Under the pieces are notes generated by a model. It did no database searches. It was not told where the DNA came from and saw nothing but the letters and a program-made list of their open reading frames with translations. 64,000 nucleotides of DNA from Ruminococcus sp. HUN007 (GTDB taxonomy: Bacteria > Bacillota > Clostridia > Oscillospirales > Ruminococcaceae): the NCBI RefSeq assembly GCF_000712055.1, contig NZ_JOOA01000002.1:682001-746000 (forward strand). The letters run 5' to 3'. The position numbers were made by a program, and so were the translations under genes. Positions 52,090-59,564 of the stretch are shown one piece after another (positions within the stretch are counted from its first letter, which is position 1; every line of letters starts with the position of its first letter).

Positions 52090-52184
52090 AACTTCCACTC
52101 TCAGTAGGAACCACTGCTTTTAAAACTCCCACTCTCAGTAGGGACTACTGCTTTTAGAACTCCCACTCATAGTAGGGACCACTA
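52083..52184 (+). repeat. Three 34-bp tandem repeats
   Basis: Units begin at 52083, 52117 and 52151 with CTTTTAAAACTCCCACTCTC (few changes) and end CAGTAGGGACTACTG or close; a fourth unit starts at 52185 and breaks off. The phase is exactly 34 bp. Each unit holds an imperfect dyad AGTAG-GGA-CTACT. No gene overlaps. The rest of 51896-52441 shows nothing but AT-rich sequence. Confidence 0.88.
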
Positions 52185-52441
52185 CTTTTAATAAATATCT
52201 GGACAATGTTATGTCATTATCTAAAGTATAGACTATTACAAAGGGTTCGTCAAGTTTTTAATGATAAAAAAATCTGTAGCATTGCATACAATCGTATGAA
52301 GTGAGATTCGTTCATTATTACAAAATTTATATATTGCACAATTTACTATTTACAAAATAGTTTTAATAAGTTATAATATACATATAAGATATCTTTACAA
52401 CCCAATAATTTCGTCTATTATTTTATGGGAGGGATTGATTT

Positions 52442-52648
52442 ATGTCATACGCACCAAACAAATGTCCGGTATGTAGTTCTTACGACTGGATAAAAATCTC
52501 ATCAGATTACAAAGGACTTAGTGCCGGCAAAGCAGTAGTTGGAGGATTACTATTAGGTCCTGTCGGACTAGCCGGAGGATTACTAGGAAAGAAATACGAT
52601 ACATATTACTGTAAAAAATGCGGATTCAAAAATGAGTATCGTGCATAA
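52442..52648 (+). CDS. Small zinc-ribbon protein with Gly-rich hydrophobic centre
   Basis: 68 residues, GGGAGGG 8 bases before the ATG region. CPVC (residues 8-11) and CKKC (about 57-60) form a zinc ribbon, split by GGLLLGPVGLAGGLLGKK, a short Gly-rich hydrophobic hairpin that may dip into the membrane. Similar small proteins occur in many Firmicutes as hypothetical proteins. It begins a group of three small genes (52442-53528) of unknown function. Confidence 0.7.
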   Translation: MSYAPNKCPVCSSYDWIKISSDYKGLSAGKAVVGGLLLGPVGLAGGLLGKKYDTYYCKKCGFKNEYRA

Positions 52649-52686
52649 CTCGGTAACTAACATTTTATGTTCTGGAGACTTGTTCA

Positions 52687-53172
52687 ATGAAAAACAAAAA
52701 TACATGCTGTGATATTATAATTGCAGCACTAATCACACTTTTAATTTCTGGATGTAATTCAGATACTTCAAGTGAAACTAACGACAATGATATTTGTCAG
52801 ACAGAAGAAATGACTATTGTATCCACAACAGCTGAAACAAAAAAAGGAATCGATTATCAGTCACCAAAATCTGAAAACACTAATAAATCTAAAACAACAA
52901 CCACATATAAACCAGCGTCATATGACGATAACGATGAACTATCAGAAGGTCAATATTATTGCATGGGCAAAAATGACACTTGTAAAAATAAAACCTATAG
53001 TCCAACTGATTTATACTGTCGTTCCTGTGATCCTGATGACAACAATATAGAAGGTGACCAAAGAACCAAAGATGGTTATGTTGGTGATAACAATGGTAAT
53101 GGAAGTATTGATGATGATGACTGGGAAAAAGAATGGGCTGATTATCTTAACGAAAAACTAAATGATTATTAA
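52687..53172 (+). CDS. Small lipoprotein with Cys-rich and EF-hand-like segments
   Basis: 161 residues. The signal ends with LLISGCNS (lipidated Cys about 23). A Thr/Ser/Lys-rich linker follows. Residues about 95-120 have five closely spaced Cys (QYYCMGKNDTCKNKTYSPTD, then LYCRSCDPDD), and the C-terminus has DNNGNGSIDDDDW, a calcium-binding-loop-like sequence. It is probably anchored outside the membrane. The next gene starts 14 bases later, so they are co-transcribed. No family recognised. Confidence 0.65.
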   Translation: MKNKNTCCDIIIAALITLLISGCNSDTSSETNDNDICQTEEMTIVSTTAETKKGIDYQSPKSENTNKSKTTTTYKPASYDDNDELSEGQYYCMGKNDTCKNKTYSPTDLYCRSCDPDDNNIEGDQRTKDGYVGDNNGNGSIDDDDWEKEWADYLNEKLNDY

Positions 53173-53186
53173 AAAGGAAACATATC

Positions 53187-53528
53187 ATGATTACAAATGA
53201 AACTAACGATTTAAATCAGCAATCTACAATTACACCGCAAAAGAATTCTGGAGTTAAACTATTTTGTATTGTAGGTATTTTATCTGGAATACTCTCAATC
53301 ATATTCGGGATAATCACACTAAAGAAAGATGCTGGTTCATATGTATCTTCTCAATCTTACGGTGGTGATGCATACACCGGAATTCAAAATGCCTCTGCTA
53401 AAGCAGCAAACAACATTCAGGATCTTGCGGAAATTCTTAAATTTGGATTAGGCGGATTACTAATAGTTTTAGGCATAGCAATCTGTTGCTACTTTTTTAT
53501 AAAAATAAATCAAAATAACAAATCGTAA
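53187..53528 (+). CDS. Two-helix membrane protein of unknown function
   Basis: 113 residues. One hydrophobic helix near 23-45 (LFCIVGILSGILSIIFGIIT) and another near 85-106 (FGLGGLLIVLGIAICCYFF), separated by a Ser/Ala/Gly-rich loop. The N-terminus is polar. AAAGGAA precedes the ATG. It is the last gene of the zinc-ribbon/lipoprotein group and is followed by a terminator. Possibly the three proteins form a small membrane-associated assembly, but this is only inferred from linkage. Confidence 0.65.
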   Translation: MITNETNDLNQQSTITPQKNSGVKLFCIVGILSGILSIIFGIITLKKDAGSYVSSQSYGGDAYTGIQNASAKAANNIQDLAEILKFGLGGLLIVLGIAICCYFFIKINQNNKS

Positions 53529-53529
53529 A

Positions 53530-53592
53530 AATTAACCGAGGCTGTTGAAAACGGCCTCGGTTTTCAATTGTGCGCCACAGGCGCACCACCAT
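53530..53592 (-). repeat. ATGGTRG two-hairpin element, copy F (63 bp), also a plus-strand terminator
   Basis: On the minus strand: ATGGTGG, hairpin 1 TGCGCC-TGT-GGCGCA, CAATTGAAA linker, hairpin 2 AACCGAGGC-11 bases-GCCTCGGTT, then AATTTTT. On the plus strand hairpin 2 (53534-53562) is followed by TTTT and ends the gene at 53187-53528. Hairpin 1 sits at 53571-53585. Confidence 0.85.
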
Positions 53593-53626
53593 TTCGTGAA
53601 CGGACGCTCCCAACTACGCCAAAAAC

Positions 53627-53663
53627 AACAGCCGTGAGGATCATCACTACCCTCACGGCTGTT
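53627..53663 (-). terminator. Intrinsic terminator of the nucleotidyltransferase gene
   Basis: Perfect 13-bp stem AACAGCCGTGAGG/CCTCACGGCTGTT, followed on the minus strand by GTTTTTGG. The stem closely matches that at 51422-51457, and element copy F follows after about 35 bases. Confidence 0.88.
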
Positions 53664-53669
53664 AAACTA

Positions 53670-54698
53670 TTAGACTTCCTCTTTTACAACTCTTTCATTT
53701 ACATACATCGTAAATTCCCTGATAGCTTTATGATCCGGCTTTTCAGGCAGCGAAGTGTTGTCGCTTGCATATTCAAGACGTTTTTTGTAGTCCTCAACAA
53801 GTTCGAAAAACTCCTCCTTCGGCTGTCTGTTTTCATCAAGATATGCACCGTTTCTGATACTCATGAGCAGATCGTGCTCGGCTTCCCTGTATGTGATGAT
53901 CTCGCCTTTTTCAAGAATGTCGATGCACATCATGTAAAGTCTCAGAAGATGCATCATGTGTTTTCCAAGCTTGTCATGCGTGACCGCATTCTGATTGCGC
54001 TTTCCGAATTTTCCGTAGTCGCGGACGATATCCGCCATACGGTTCCACATATCCTTGTAGTCACGAAGCGGATAGTGCTTTAAGTTCACATCCATAAAGA
54101 TCTCGGTATCGAGTTCAGGAGAAACTGCCTTGTCGATGTACAGCTTAATTGAATCTTCCGGATATTCGAAATACATGTTCTTAAAGTTTTCCTCTGCAAG
54201 CTTTACGCTGTTCAGGATATGCTGCTCCTGAACATTCTGGTCCGCGAGTCTTCCGGCTTTGTTATCAAGACGTCTGAACTGGGCCGTTGCGTAACCGCTG
54301 AAAGAATGCAGCGCCTTCTTTGAAAGAAACATTTTTCTTTTATCAAGCAGTTCCCTGCCGATGTCCGAAAGATAAAGATAATGCTCTTCCTTAAGTCCCA
54401 GGATCTCGATAGTGTTCGGATTACAGTCAGTGAGCAGCTGCATGAGTTTGTTAAAGGAATAAACAGTCGTGTCAGTCGGCTGGTCAGTTACCTGCTCGAA
54501 GTTATCACGGCACAGAATTTCCTCTTTGCTGTTCAGCGCACATCCGCGTACATCAAGGTCTGATGTTTCTGTAAAAGTTCCGTAAGCATGCGATCCGCCG
54601 AGTCCGAGCAGAATGATGTTTTTTCCCAGATGTTCATCTTCCCGCAGAAAATCATACTCCGGTTCTCCGATCTTCTTTTTGATATCTTCCAGTTTCAT
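53670..54698 (-). CDS. Predicted nucleotidyltransferase (COG3541-like)
   Basis: 342 residues from the second ATG at 54698, where AAGGA has a normal spacing; the first ATG is two codons upstream and too close. LGLGGSHAYGTFTETSDLDV (about 33-52) is the GSxxYG...DxD nucleotidyltransferase motif. The rest is helical and ends in a charged region. The HD-domain gene lies 75 bases upstream on the same strand and may act with it, as tRNA nucleotidyltransferases combine NTase and HD domains. Substrate unknown. Confidence 0.8.
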   Translation of the reverse strand: MKLEDIKKKIGEPEYDFLREDEHLGKNIILLGLGGSHAYGTFTETSDLDVRGCALNSKEEILCRDNFEQVTDQPTDTTVYSFNKLMQLLTDCNPNTIEILGLKEEHYLYLSDIGRELLDKRKMFLSKKALHSFSGYATAQFRRLDNKAGRLADQNVQEQHILNSVKLAEENFKNMYFEYPEDSIKLYIDKAVSPELDTEIFMDVNLKHYPLRDYKDMWNRMADIVRDYGKFGKRNQNAVTHDKLGKHMMHLLRLYMMCIDILEKGEIITYREAEHDLLMSIRNGAYLDENRQPKEEFFELVEDYKKRLEYASDNTSLPEKPDHKAIREFTMYVNERVVKEEV

Positions 54699-54773
54699 TT
54701 TCATCTTCCTTTCTTACCAGTCATTTATATATACCGGCTTATCATTAAAACTTCGCGTTGATCATTTATATGT

Positions 54774-55559
54774 TCAGTCCGTATCATCTCCGGCATTTTT
54801 CTTCAGTGTTTTCTGATATGATATGCAGTGACGTATCTGGCTTTCCCTGTCAACACCGGCAAGTCTCAGTTTGTGTGCATATGAAAGTATTTCATCTTTG
54901 TCATCGCTTAACACCATTCCGGCATCGGTTAGATCTTTAAGCGACGCATACGGGCGCGCCATTGTTTCATTGAATTTAGCGAGGCGATCCAGAAGAAATT
55001 CTTCAGAGTCATCACATTTCGGTATCTTTCCAAGTCCGTCACAGACTGCAAGTTCAATAAGATCAAACGGATCTGCCACAGTGTCGAAAAGTTTGTTTGT
55101 CTTTTTCATTTTAGATCCGGCTCGCGCCATTATATTCGGATCCATGTGAAGTCTGGTCATACTGAGAACGTAGAATTTAAGTTTTTCATCTGCGCCCAGG
55201 CGTTCAAGAAACGTACGCACGACCGGAAGGCCGGCAGTCTCATGTTCATAGGAATGCACTGTCCCGTCCTCTGAAACTGTCGTGCTTACCGCCTTGCCAA
55301 AGTCGTGACAGAGCGCGGAAAGCATAAATCCGAAAGGAAAGTTTACTTTGTCACGTCTTCCGGCGGCTTCATCAAGTACCATCATGGTATGAGTCCAGAC
55401 GTCGCCTTCTTTATGATAATCTGTATTCTGCGGCACGCCGATAAGTGCGTATATTTCCGGAAACATATTTTCAAGTTCTCCGCTTCCCCGTATGGCTTCA
55501 AAATACTCCGACGGCTTTTCTTCACCGAGCAGTATCTTTTCAAGGTCTGTTACTGTCAT
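54774..55559 (-). CDS. HD-domain phosphohydrolase, CCA-enzyme HD-like
   Basis: 261 residues from the ATG at 55559 (AAAGGAGAG 6 bases before). The HD signature is GDVWTHTMMVLDEA (about 55-68) and LSALCHDFGKAVST (about 84-97), then HSYEHETAGLP and TRLHMDPN. The layout resembles the HD region attached to bacterial tRNA nucleotidyltransferases. Next on the strand is a separate nucleotidyltransferase, so the pair may function together in RNA end metabolism; this is inference. Confidence 0.82.
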   Translation of the reverse strand: MTVTDLEKILLGEEKPSEYFEAIRGSGELENMFPEIYALIGVPQNTDYHKEGDVWTHTMMVLDEAAGRRDKVNFPFGFMLSALCHDFGKAVSTTVSEDGTVHSYEHETAGLPVVRTFLERLGADEKLKFYVLSMTRLHMDPNIMARAGSKMKKTNKLFDTVADPFDLIELAVCDGLGKIPKCDDSEEFLLDRLAKFNETMARPYASLKDLTDAGMVLSDDKDEILSYAHKLRLAGVDRESQIRHCISYQKTLKKNAGDDTD

Positions 55560-55694
55560 GACATTCTCTCCTTTCATATGGTTAGTATTACATTATAACA
55601 CGTCTCAGACCTCTTGGCAAGCCTTCTTAAAACTAAAATTTTTACTTAAATCAACCAAAAATATTGAAAAATTCAGTATCGTGGTGTATAATAT

Positions 55695-55807
55695 AGGAAA
55701 CACTGATCAAAGTGGAAATCCGGCTTCGCCGGATTTCCGGAGGCGGGATCTGCGGGGCTTCGCCCCGGATCCCCACGCTGATTTATGAATAATTCAGCGT
55801 TTCCTTA
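55695..55807. repeat. 113-bp intergenic element with terminal inverted repeats, copy 3
   Basis: It starts AGGAAACACTGATCAAAG and ends ATTCAGCG + TTTCCTTA, with GGAAATCCGGCTTCGCCGG and GGGGCTTCGCCCC hairpins inside in the same order as at 5785. It lies between the divergent HD and CE3 genes and ends 26 bases before the esterase start, so it will be part of that gene's leader or promoter. Confidence 0.85.
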
Positions 55808-55832
55808 TATCAATAATACGGAGGTTCTGAGT

Positions 55833-57020
55833 ATGGACGCTAAAAAATATATTGCACTGATATGCACGGCTGCTGTTGTCCTTACCGGCGTAAGAATCGG
55901 AGTCAGCGCTGATGCAACTGATAATAAAACAAACGAGACAATAAAAATACTTCCGGTCGGCGACTCCATCACTGACGGTTACGGCACAGAAGGCTCCTAC
56001 AGAAAATTTCTTTACAACGAACTTACCGAAGCAGGTTATTCCATCGACATGACCGGTCCTAACGCTTCATGGGGCGACGGCGAATACACCGATCCTGTTT
56101 CAGGTGCGTTTTTCCGATACGATAATGCTCACTGCGGATACAGCGGATATGCAATTGAGGAATATCCGGGACGAAACGGAATACTCGAAACTCTTAAAAA
56201 CGGAGATTACGTAAACAAGTACGATCCGGACATTGTCATTCTTCAGATAGGTACAAACGATATAATCGACAACCATGAAATAGACACAGCCGGAAAGCGA
56301 CTCGACAAACTCGTGACCTACATTCTTCAAAACATAGATGAAGATGACGCTCTGTTCGTTACAACGATCCCTGATCTTGACCCGAACCGCGAAGGCGTTT
56401 ACGACTGGTTCGCAAACTACAGACATCTTGCTGACTGGACACCTGTCTCCGATGTCAATGCTGAAAAATGGGTCGGTGACCAGATTGCAGAATACAACGG
56501 ACAGGTAAAAGCACTGGTAGAATCAAAGCAGAAGTCCGGTGTAAAGAACATTTACTTCGGCGACATAAACCATACCATTACTGATGTAAAAAGCTATCTT
56601 AAGGATGGAGTTCATCCGAATGACACTGGCTATAAGCAGATGGGTATATACTGGGCCGGTGTTATCAAAGAATATCTCGGAAACCGCACTTCTTCACCGG
56701 AACCATCAGTCACCGCTGCAGAACCGGTAATAACTACACTGCCGTCCGAGACCACATTACCAGAGACAACAACTATGCCGGTAACAACAGAACCTGCTGT
56801 CACAACTGAACCTGATCATCCCGGTCCGAAACTTGCAGAACCTTTCCCTGGTGATGTAAACCTTGACGGTACACTGAATACAGCAGACTTTACCGACATG
56901 ATAAATCTTCTCACCGGCAAAGAACATGTATCAACAGACCGTATTTCCTGTGACTTAAACAGTGACGGCAAACTCAATATAGCAGACCTTATTCTTCTAA
57001 AAGGAACGCTCATGAAATAA
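55833..57020 (+). CDS. CE3-type SGNH carbohydrate esterase with dockerin
   Basis: 395 residues from the ATG at 55833 (GGAGG 7 bases before). Signal about 1-27. The SGNH hydrolase domain (about 38-290) has LPVGDSITDGYGTEGSYRK (Ser block), LQIGTNDII (Asn block) and YLKDGVHPNDTGYKQM (catalytic Asp-His). This is the CE3 acetyl-xylan esterase arrangement, removing acetyl groups so xylanases can act. A Thr/Pro/Glu-rich linker (about 295-335) leads to a dockerin with FPGDVNLDGTLNTADFTDM and SCDLNSDGKLNIADLILL, both calcium loops intact. Terminator at 57064. Confidence 0.9.
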   Translation: MDAKKYIALICTAAVVLTGVRIGVSADATDNKTNETIKILPVGDSITDGYGTEGSYRKFLYNELTEAGYSIDMTGPNASWGDGEYTDPVSGAFFRYDNAHCGYSGYAIEEYPGRNGILETLKNGDYVNKYDPDIVILQIGTNDIIDNHEIDTAGKRLDKLVTYILQNIDEDDALFVTTIPDLDPNREGVYDWFANYRHLADWTPVSDVNAEKWVGDQIAEYNGQVKALVESKQKSGVKNIYFGDINHTITDVKSYLKDGVHPNDTGYKQMGIYWAGVIKEYLGNRTSSPEPSVTAAEPVITTLPSETTLPETTTMPVTTEPAVTTEPDHPGPKLAEPFPGDVNLDGTLNTADFTDMINLLTGKEHVSTDRISCDLNSDGKLNIADLILLKGTLMK

Positions 57021-57063
57021 CGCTTCAATAAGAACCGTCTGCCGCATTTGCTCATATATAATA

Positions 57064-57107
57064 AACAGAACTCCCATATGGTTTTTCCATACGGGAGTTC
57101 TGTTTTT
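57064..57107 (+). terminator. Intrinsic terminator of the esterase gene
   Basis: AACAGAACTCCCATATGG and CCATACGGGAGTTCTGTT form an 18-bp stem with one mismatch, followed by TTTTT. Confidence 0.92.
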
Positions 57108-57249
57108 CAGAGTATATTTTTCACAAGTTCCGGAGGAATGTTGTCTGAATTCATCTTCTATCAGAAGTACGTTCATGAGGTATCATCTCCCTTTCACTAT
57201 AAACATTATATCATATCAATGTAACGTTTGTATATCCATAATAAAAAAA

Positions 57250-57289
57250 CTGATGGCAGAATATCCGGTAAAGGATACTCTGCCATCAG
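57250..57289 (-). terminator. Intrinsic terminator of the HtrA gene
   Basis: CTGATGGCAGA-ATATCC pairs with GGATA-CTCTGCCATCAG and, on the minus strand, is followed by seven T. It lies about 120 bases after the htrA stop. Confidence 0.85.
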
Positions 57290-57411
57290 CGGGAGGGATT
57301 TTGTGTGTCAAGTGTATATTTATGAAAGAGATGGAAATATCATTTTAAGAAAACGAAATATTAATTTTTCGTTCACTGTTGCTGCGGTCAAACCGCATAA
57401 TTTTCATATTA

Positions 57412-58935
57412 TCAGAACGGAAAATCAAAGCCGAAATCTGAGAACGGGAACGGGAATCCGCCGTTCTGTGAACCGCCGCCGTACGGATACTGACCGCCGT
57501 TTCCGTCATTGCCGCCATTGCCGTATCCGAACTGTGAAGGATCAGGTGCTTCTTCATTCTGGCCTTCATCCTGCTGTGTATCTTCAGGATTCTGGCTGTC
57601 CTGCTGCTTTTCTTCTGTATTTTCTTCAGAAGATTCTGTTTCAATTACAGCCTCTTCAAGAACTACATTTATATCAACATACTTGTTATCTCTGATAACT
57701 GTGATCTTAAGAGTATCTCCGGCCTTGAACTGATTCTTGACCTGATTGAGTTCTGAGATACTGCCGACCTGCTTGCCGTCAGCACCTACGATAACGTCAC
57801 CAACTTTAAGACCTGCCTTTTCAGCTGCTCCGTTTTCATTCATACCAAGGATCTTAACACCTGAAAGTGAAGAATCCTGTGTTGAAGTAACGTTCTGACA
57901 AGTGATACCAAGCTGCGGTCTGCCTGTTACATAACCGTTGTTCATAAGGTCATCAACAATCGCGCGTGCTTCATTGATCGGAATAGCGAATCCAAGACCT
58001 TCAATGGTAGCTGATTCTGATGAACTGTAATTATTTGAAAGCTTCATTGAGTTGATACCGATAACCTGACCCTTGTCGTTTACGAGCGGACCGCCTGAGT
58101 TACCGTTATTGATAGCAGCATCTGTCTGGATAAGGTGCATTACGCTGTCATCCATTGCTATTTCACGGTTAAGTCCTGAAATATAACCTACTGTAAGGGT
58201 TCCGAAAAGATCGAAGCCAAGCGGATTGCCGATTGCAAGAGCTGTATCGCCAACGCTTAATGCTGAGCTGTCACCGAATTCAGCGGGTGTAAGATCATTT
58301 GCATCCTTTGCTTTGAGAACTGCAATATCTGTCTGAGTGTCGTAACCGATTATATCAGCTTCAAGTTCAGTCTTGTCGCTTAAAAGAACAGTTACCTTGC
58401 TTGCCTTACCGCCGTATTGAGCTTCGTAGATAACGTGAGCGTTTGTTATAATGTAACCGTCAGCTGACATTATAATGCCGGTACCTGTACCTGAAACCTC
58501 ACCGGCCTGTGAATCATTCTGGCCATATCCGAAAAATCCGCCGTATGAATTCTGTGCCTGATAAGTGAATGTTGAAGTTACACCTACTACTGACGGAAGC
58601 ACCTTTTCGTAAACTTCCTGTGTTGTAAGAGCACCATCGCTCTTTGAAAGCTGAAGAAGGCTTTCTACTTCGTAGTCACTTCCTGCGCTGTCAGATGAAA
58701 CAGCTTCTTCAGTTGATGAAGTTTCTTTTGAAACACTGAGGTTTTCCTCTTTACTGTTATTATAGTACTGATATCCCTTTACTGAACCGAATGAGATTGC
58801 TCCCATAAGGCAAAGAACTCCGATACCTTTTATTACTTTCTTAAAACCGCCTTTTTTCTTTGCGGATGTTTCCTGAACCGGAACGTACTCAGCTTCTTTT
58901 GTGTTTGTTGTTGAATCGTATTTGTTTTCAAACAT
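57412..58935 (-). CDS. htrA: HtrA/DegP-like membrane serine protease with PDZ domain
   Basis: 507 residues. A cytoplasmic N-terminus and one membrane helix (about 32-52; GIGVLCLMGAISFGSVKGY) precede the trypsin-like domain (about 105-320). The catalytic triad is His in TNAHVI, Asp in TDIAVLKA and Ser in NNGNSGGPL. A PDZ domain follows (about 335-425; NGAAEKAGLKVGDVIVGADG). The tail (about 430-507) is Gln/Glu-rich then Gly/Asn/Tyr/Phe-rich (QFGYGNGGNDGNGGQYPYGG). It degrades or refolds misfolded exported proteins and probably supports the heavy secretion of cellulosomal enzymes. Confidence 0.94.
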   Translation of the reverse strand: MFENKYDSTTNTKEAEYVPVQETSAKKKGGFKKVIKGIGVLCLMGAISFGSVKGYQYYNNSKEENLSVSKETSSTEEAVSSDSAGSDYEVESLLQLSKSDGALTTQEVYEKVLPSVVGVTSTFTYQAQNSYGGFFGYGQNDSQAGEVSGTGTGIIMSADGYIITNAHVIYEAQYGGKASKVTVLLSDKTELEADIIGYDTQTDIAVLKAKDANDLTPAEFGDSSALSVGDTALAIGNPLGFDLFGTLTVGYISGLNREIAMDDSVMHLIQTDAAINNGNSGGPLVNDKGQVIGINSMKLSNNYSSSESATIEGLGFAIPINEARAIVDDLMNNGYVTGRPQLGITCQNVTSTQDSSLSGVKILGMNENGAAEKAGLKVGDVIVGADGKQVGSISELNQVKNQFKAGDTLKITVIRDNKYVDINVVLEEAVIETESSEENTEEKQQDSQNPEDTQQDEGQNEEAPDPSQFGYGNGGNDGNGGQYPYGGGSQNGGFPFPFSDFGFDFPF

Positions 58936-59511
58936 AATTATCTGCTCCTTTTCAATGTCACGTTCAGTGACGTAACTGTATTTCTGAGAAAAGCTGACTG
59001 CTTTCAGTAAGCTTCCGTTTTCTGTTTTGTTTTTTGCTATAATTATATTTTACTCTTTTATGTGATAATTTTATGTACAGTTTTCGAAAAGAAAGTAATA
59101 CCGGTATAAGCTGAATGTGAAGAAATACAGTGGACTTTTTTCACATTCATCAGTTTTCAATCACACAAAACATGATAGTAAAAATGACGTTCCACTATTA
59201 TATAGTATTCCGGATCAGGTATTTTTTTTACGGTTTCATGCATAATCTTTACTACTTAAATAAATACGGCTTACTTAAATTTGTTTTTCCAGGGAAAAAG
59301 GTGATCTGATCATATAAACCGGAAAACTGCTCCTGCGGCTTGATATTGGCAGAAAACATGCTAAACATATAATGCACGCATTAATTTATGGTACATACAG
59401 TGCATTATCAACATACCAGATAGCTTTCATTTTTCTTTCAAAATATTTGTTCGGTCCATTTTCGTCACTTTGTATATCATATATTGCGAACAGACACATT
59501 TTCTATCTATC

Positions 59512-59540
59512 TTGACATAGTTTTTTCAAAGTTGTATACT
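59512..59540 (+). promoter_or_regulatory. Sigma-A promoter of the GH11-GH11-GH10 gene
   Basis: TTGACA (59512-59517), 17 bases, TATACT (59535-59540), 25 bases before the ATG. The downstream part GTTGTATACT and the RBS AGAGGTGG are shared with the second xylanase gene (63089-63117). In 58936-59511 only AT-rich sequence was seen. Confidence 0.8.
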
Positions 59541-59564
59541 ATGATCATAGAAAGAGGTGGTAAA

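Noticed and set aside
52083..52184. CRISPR array
   Set aside because: Three head-to-tail repeats without unique spacers and no cas genes; this is an ordinary tandem repeat.
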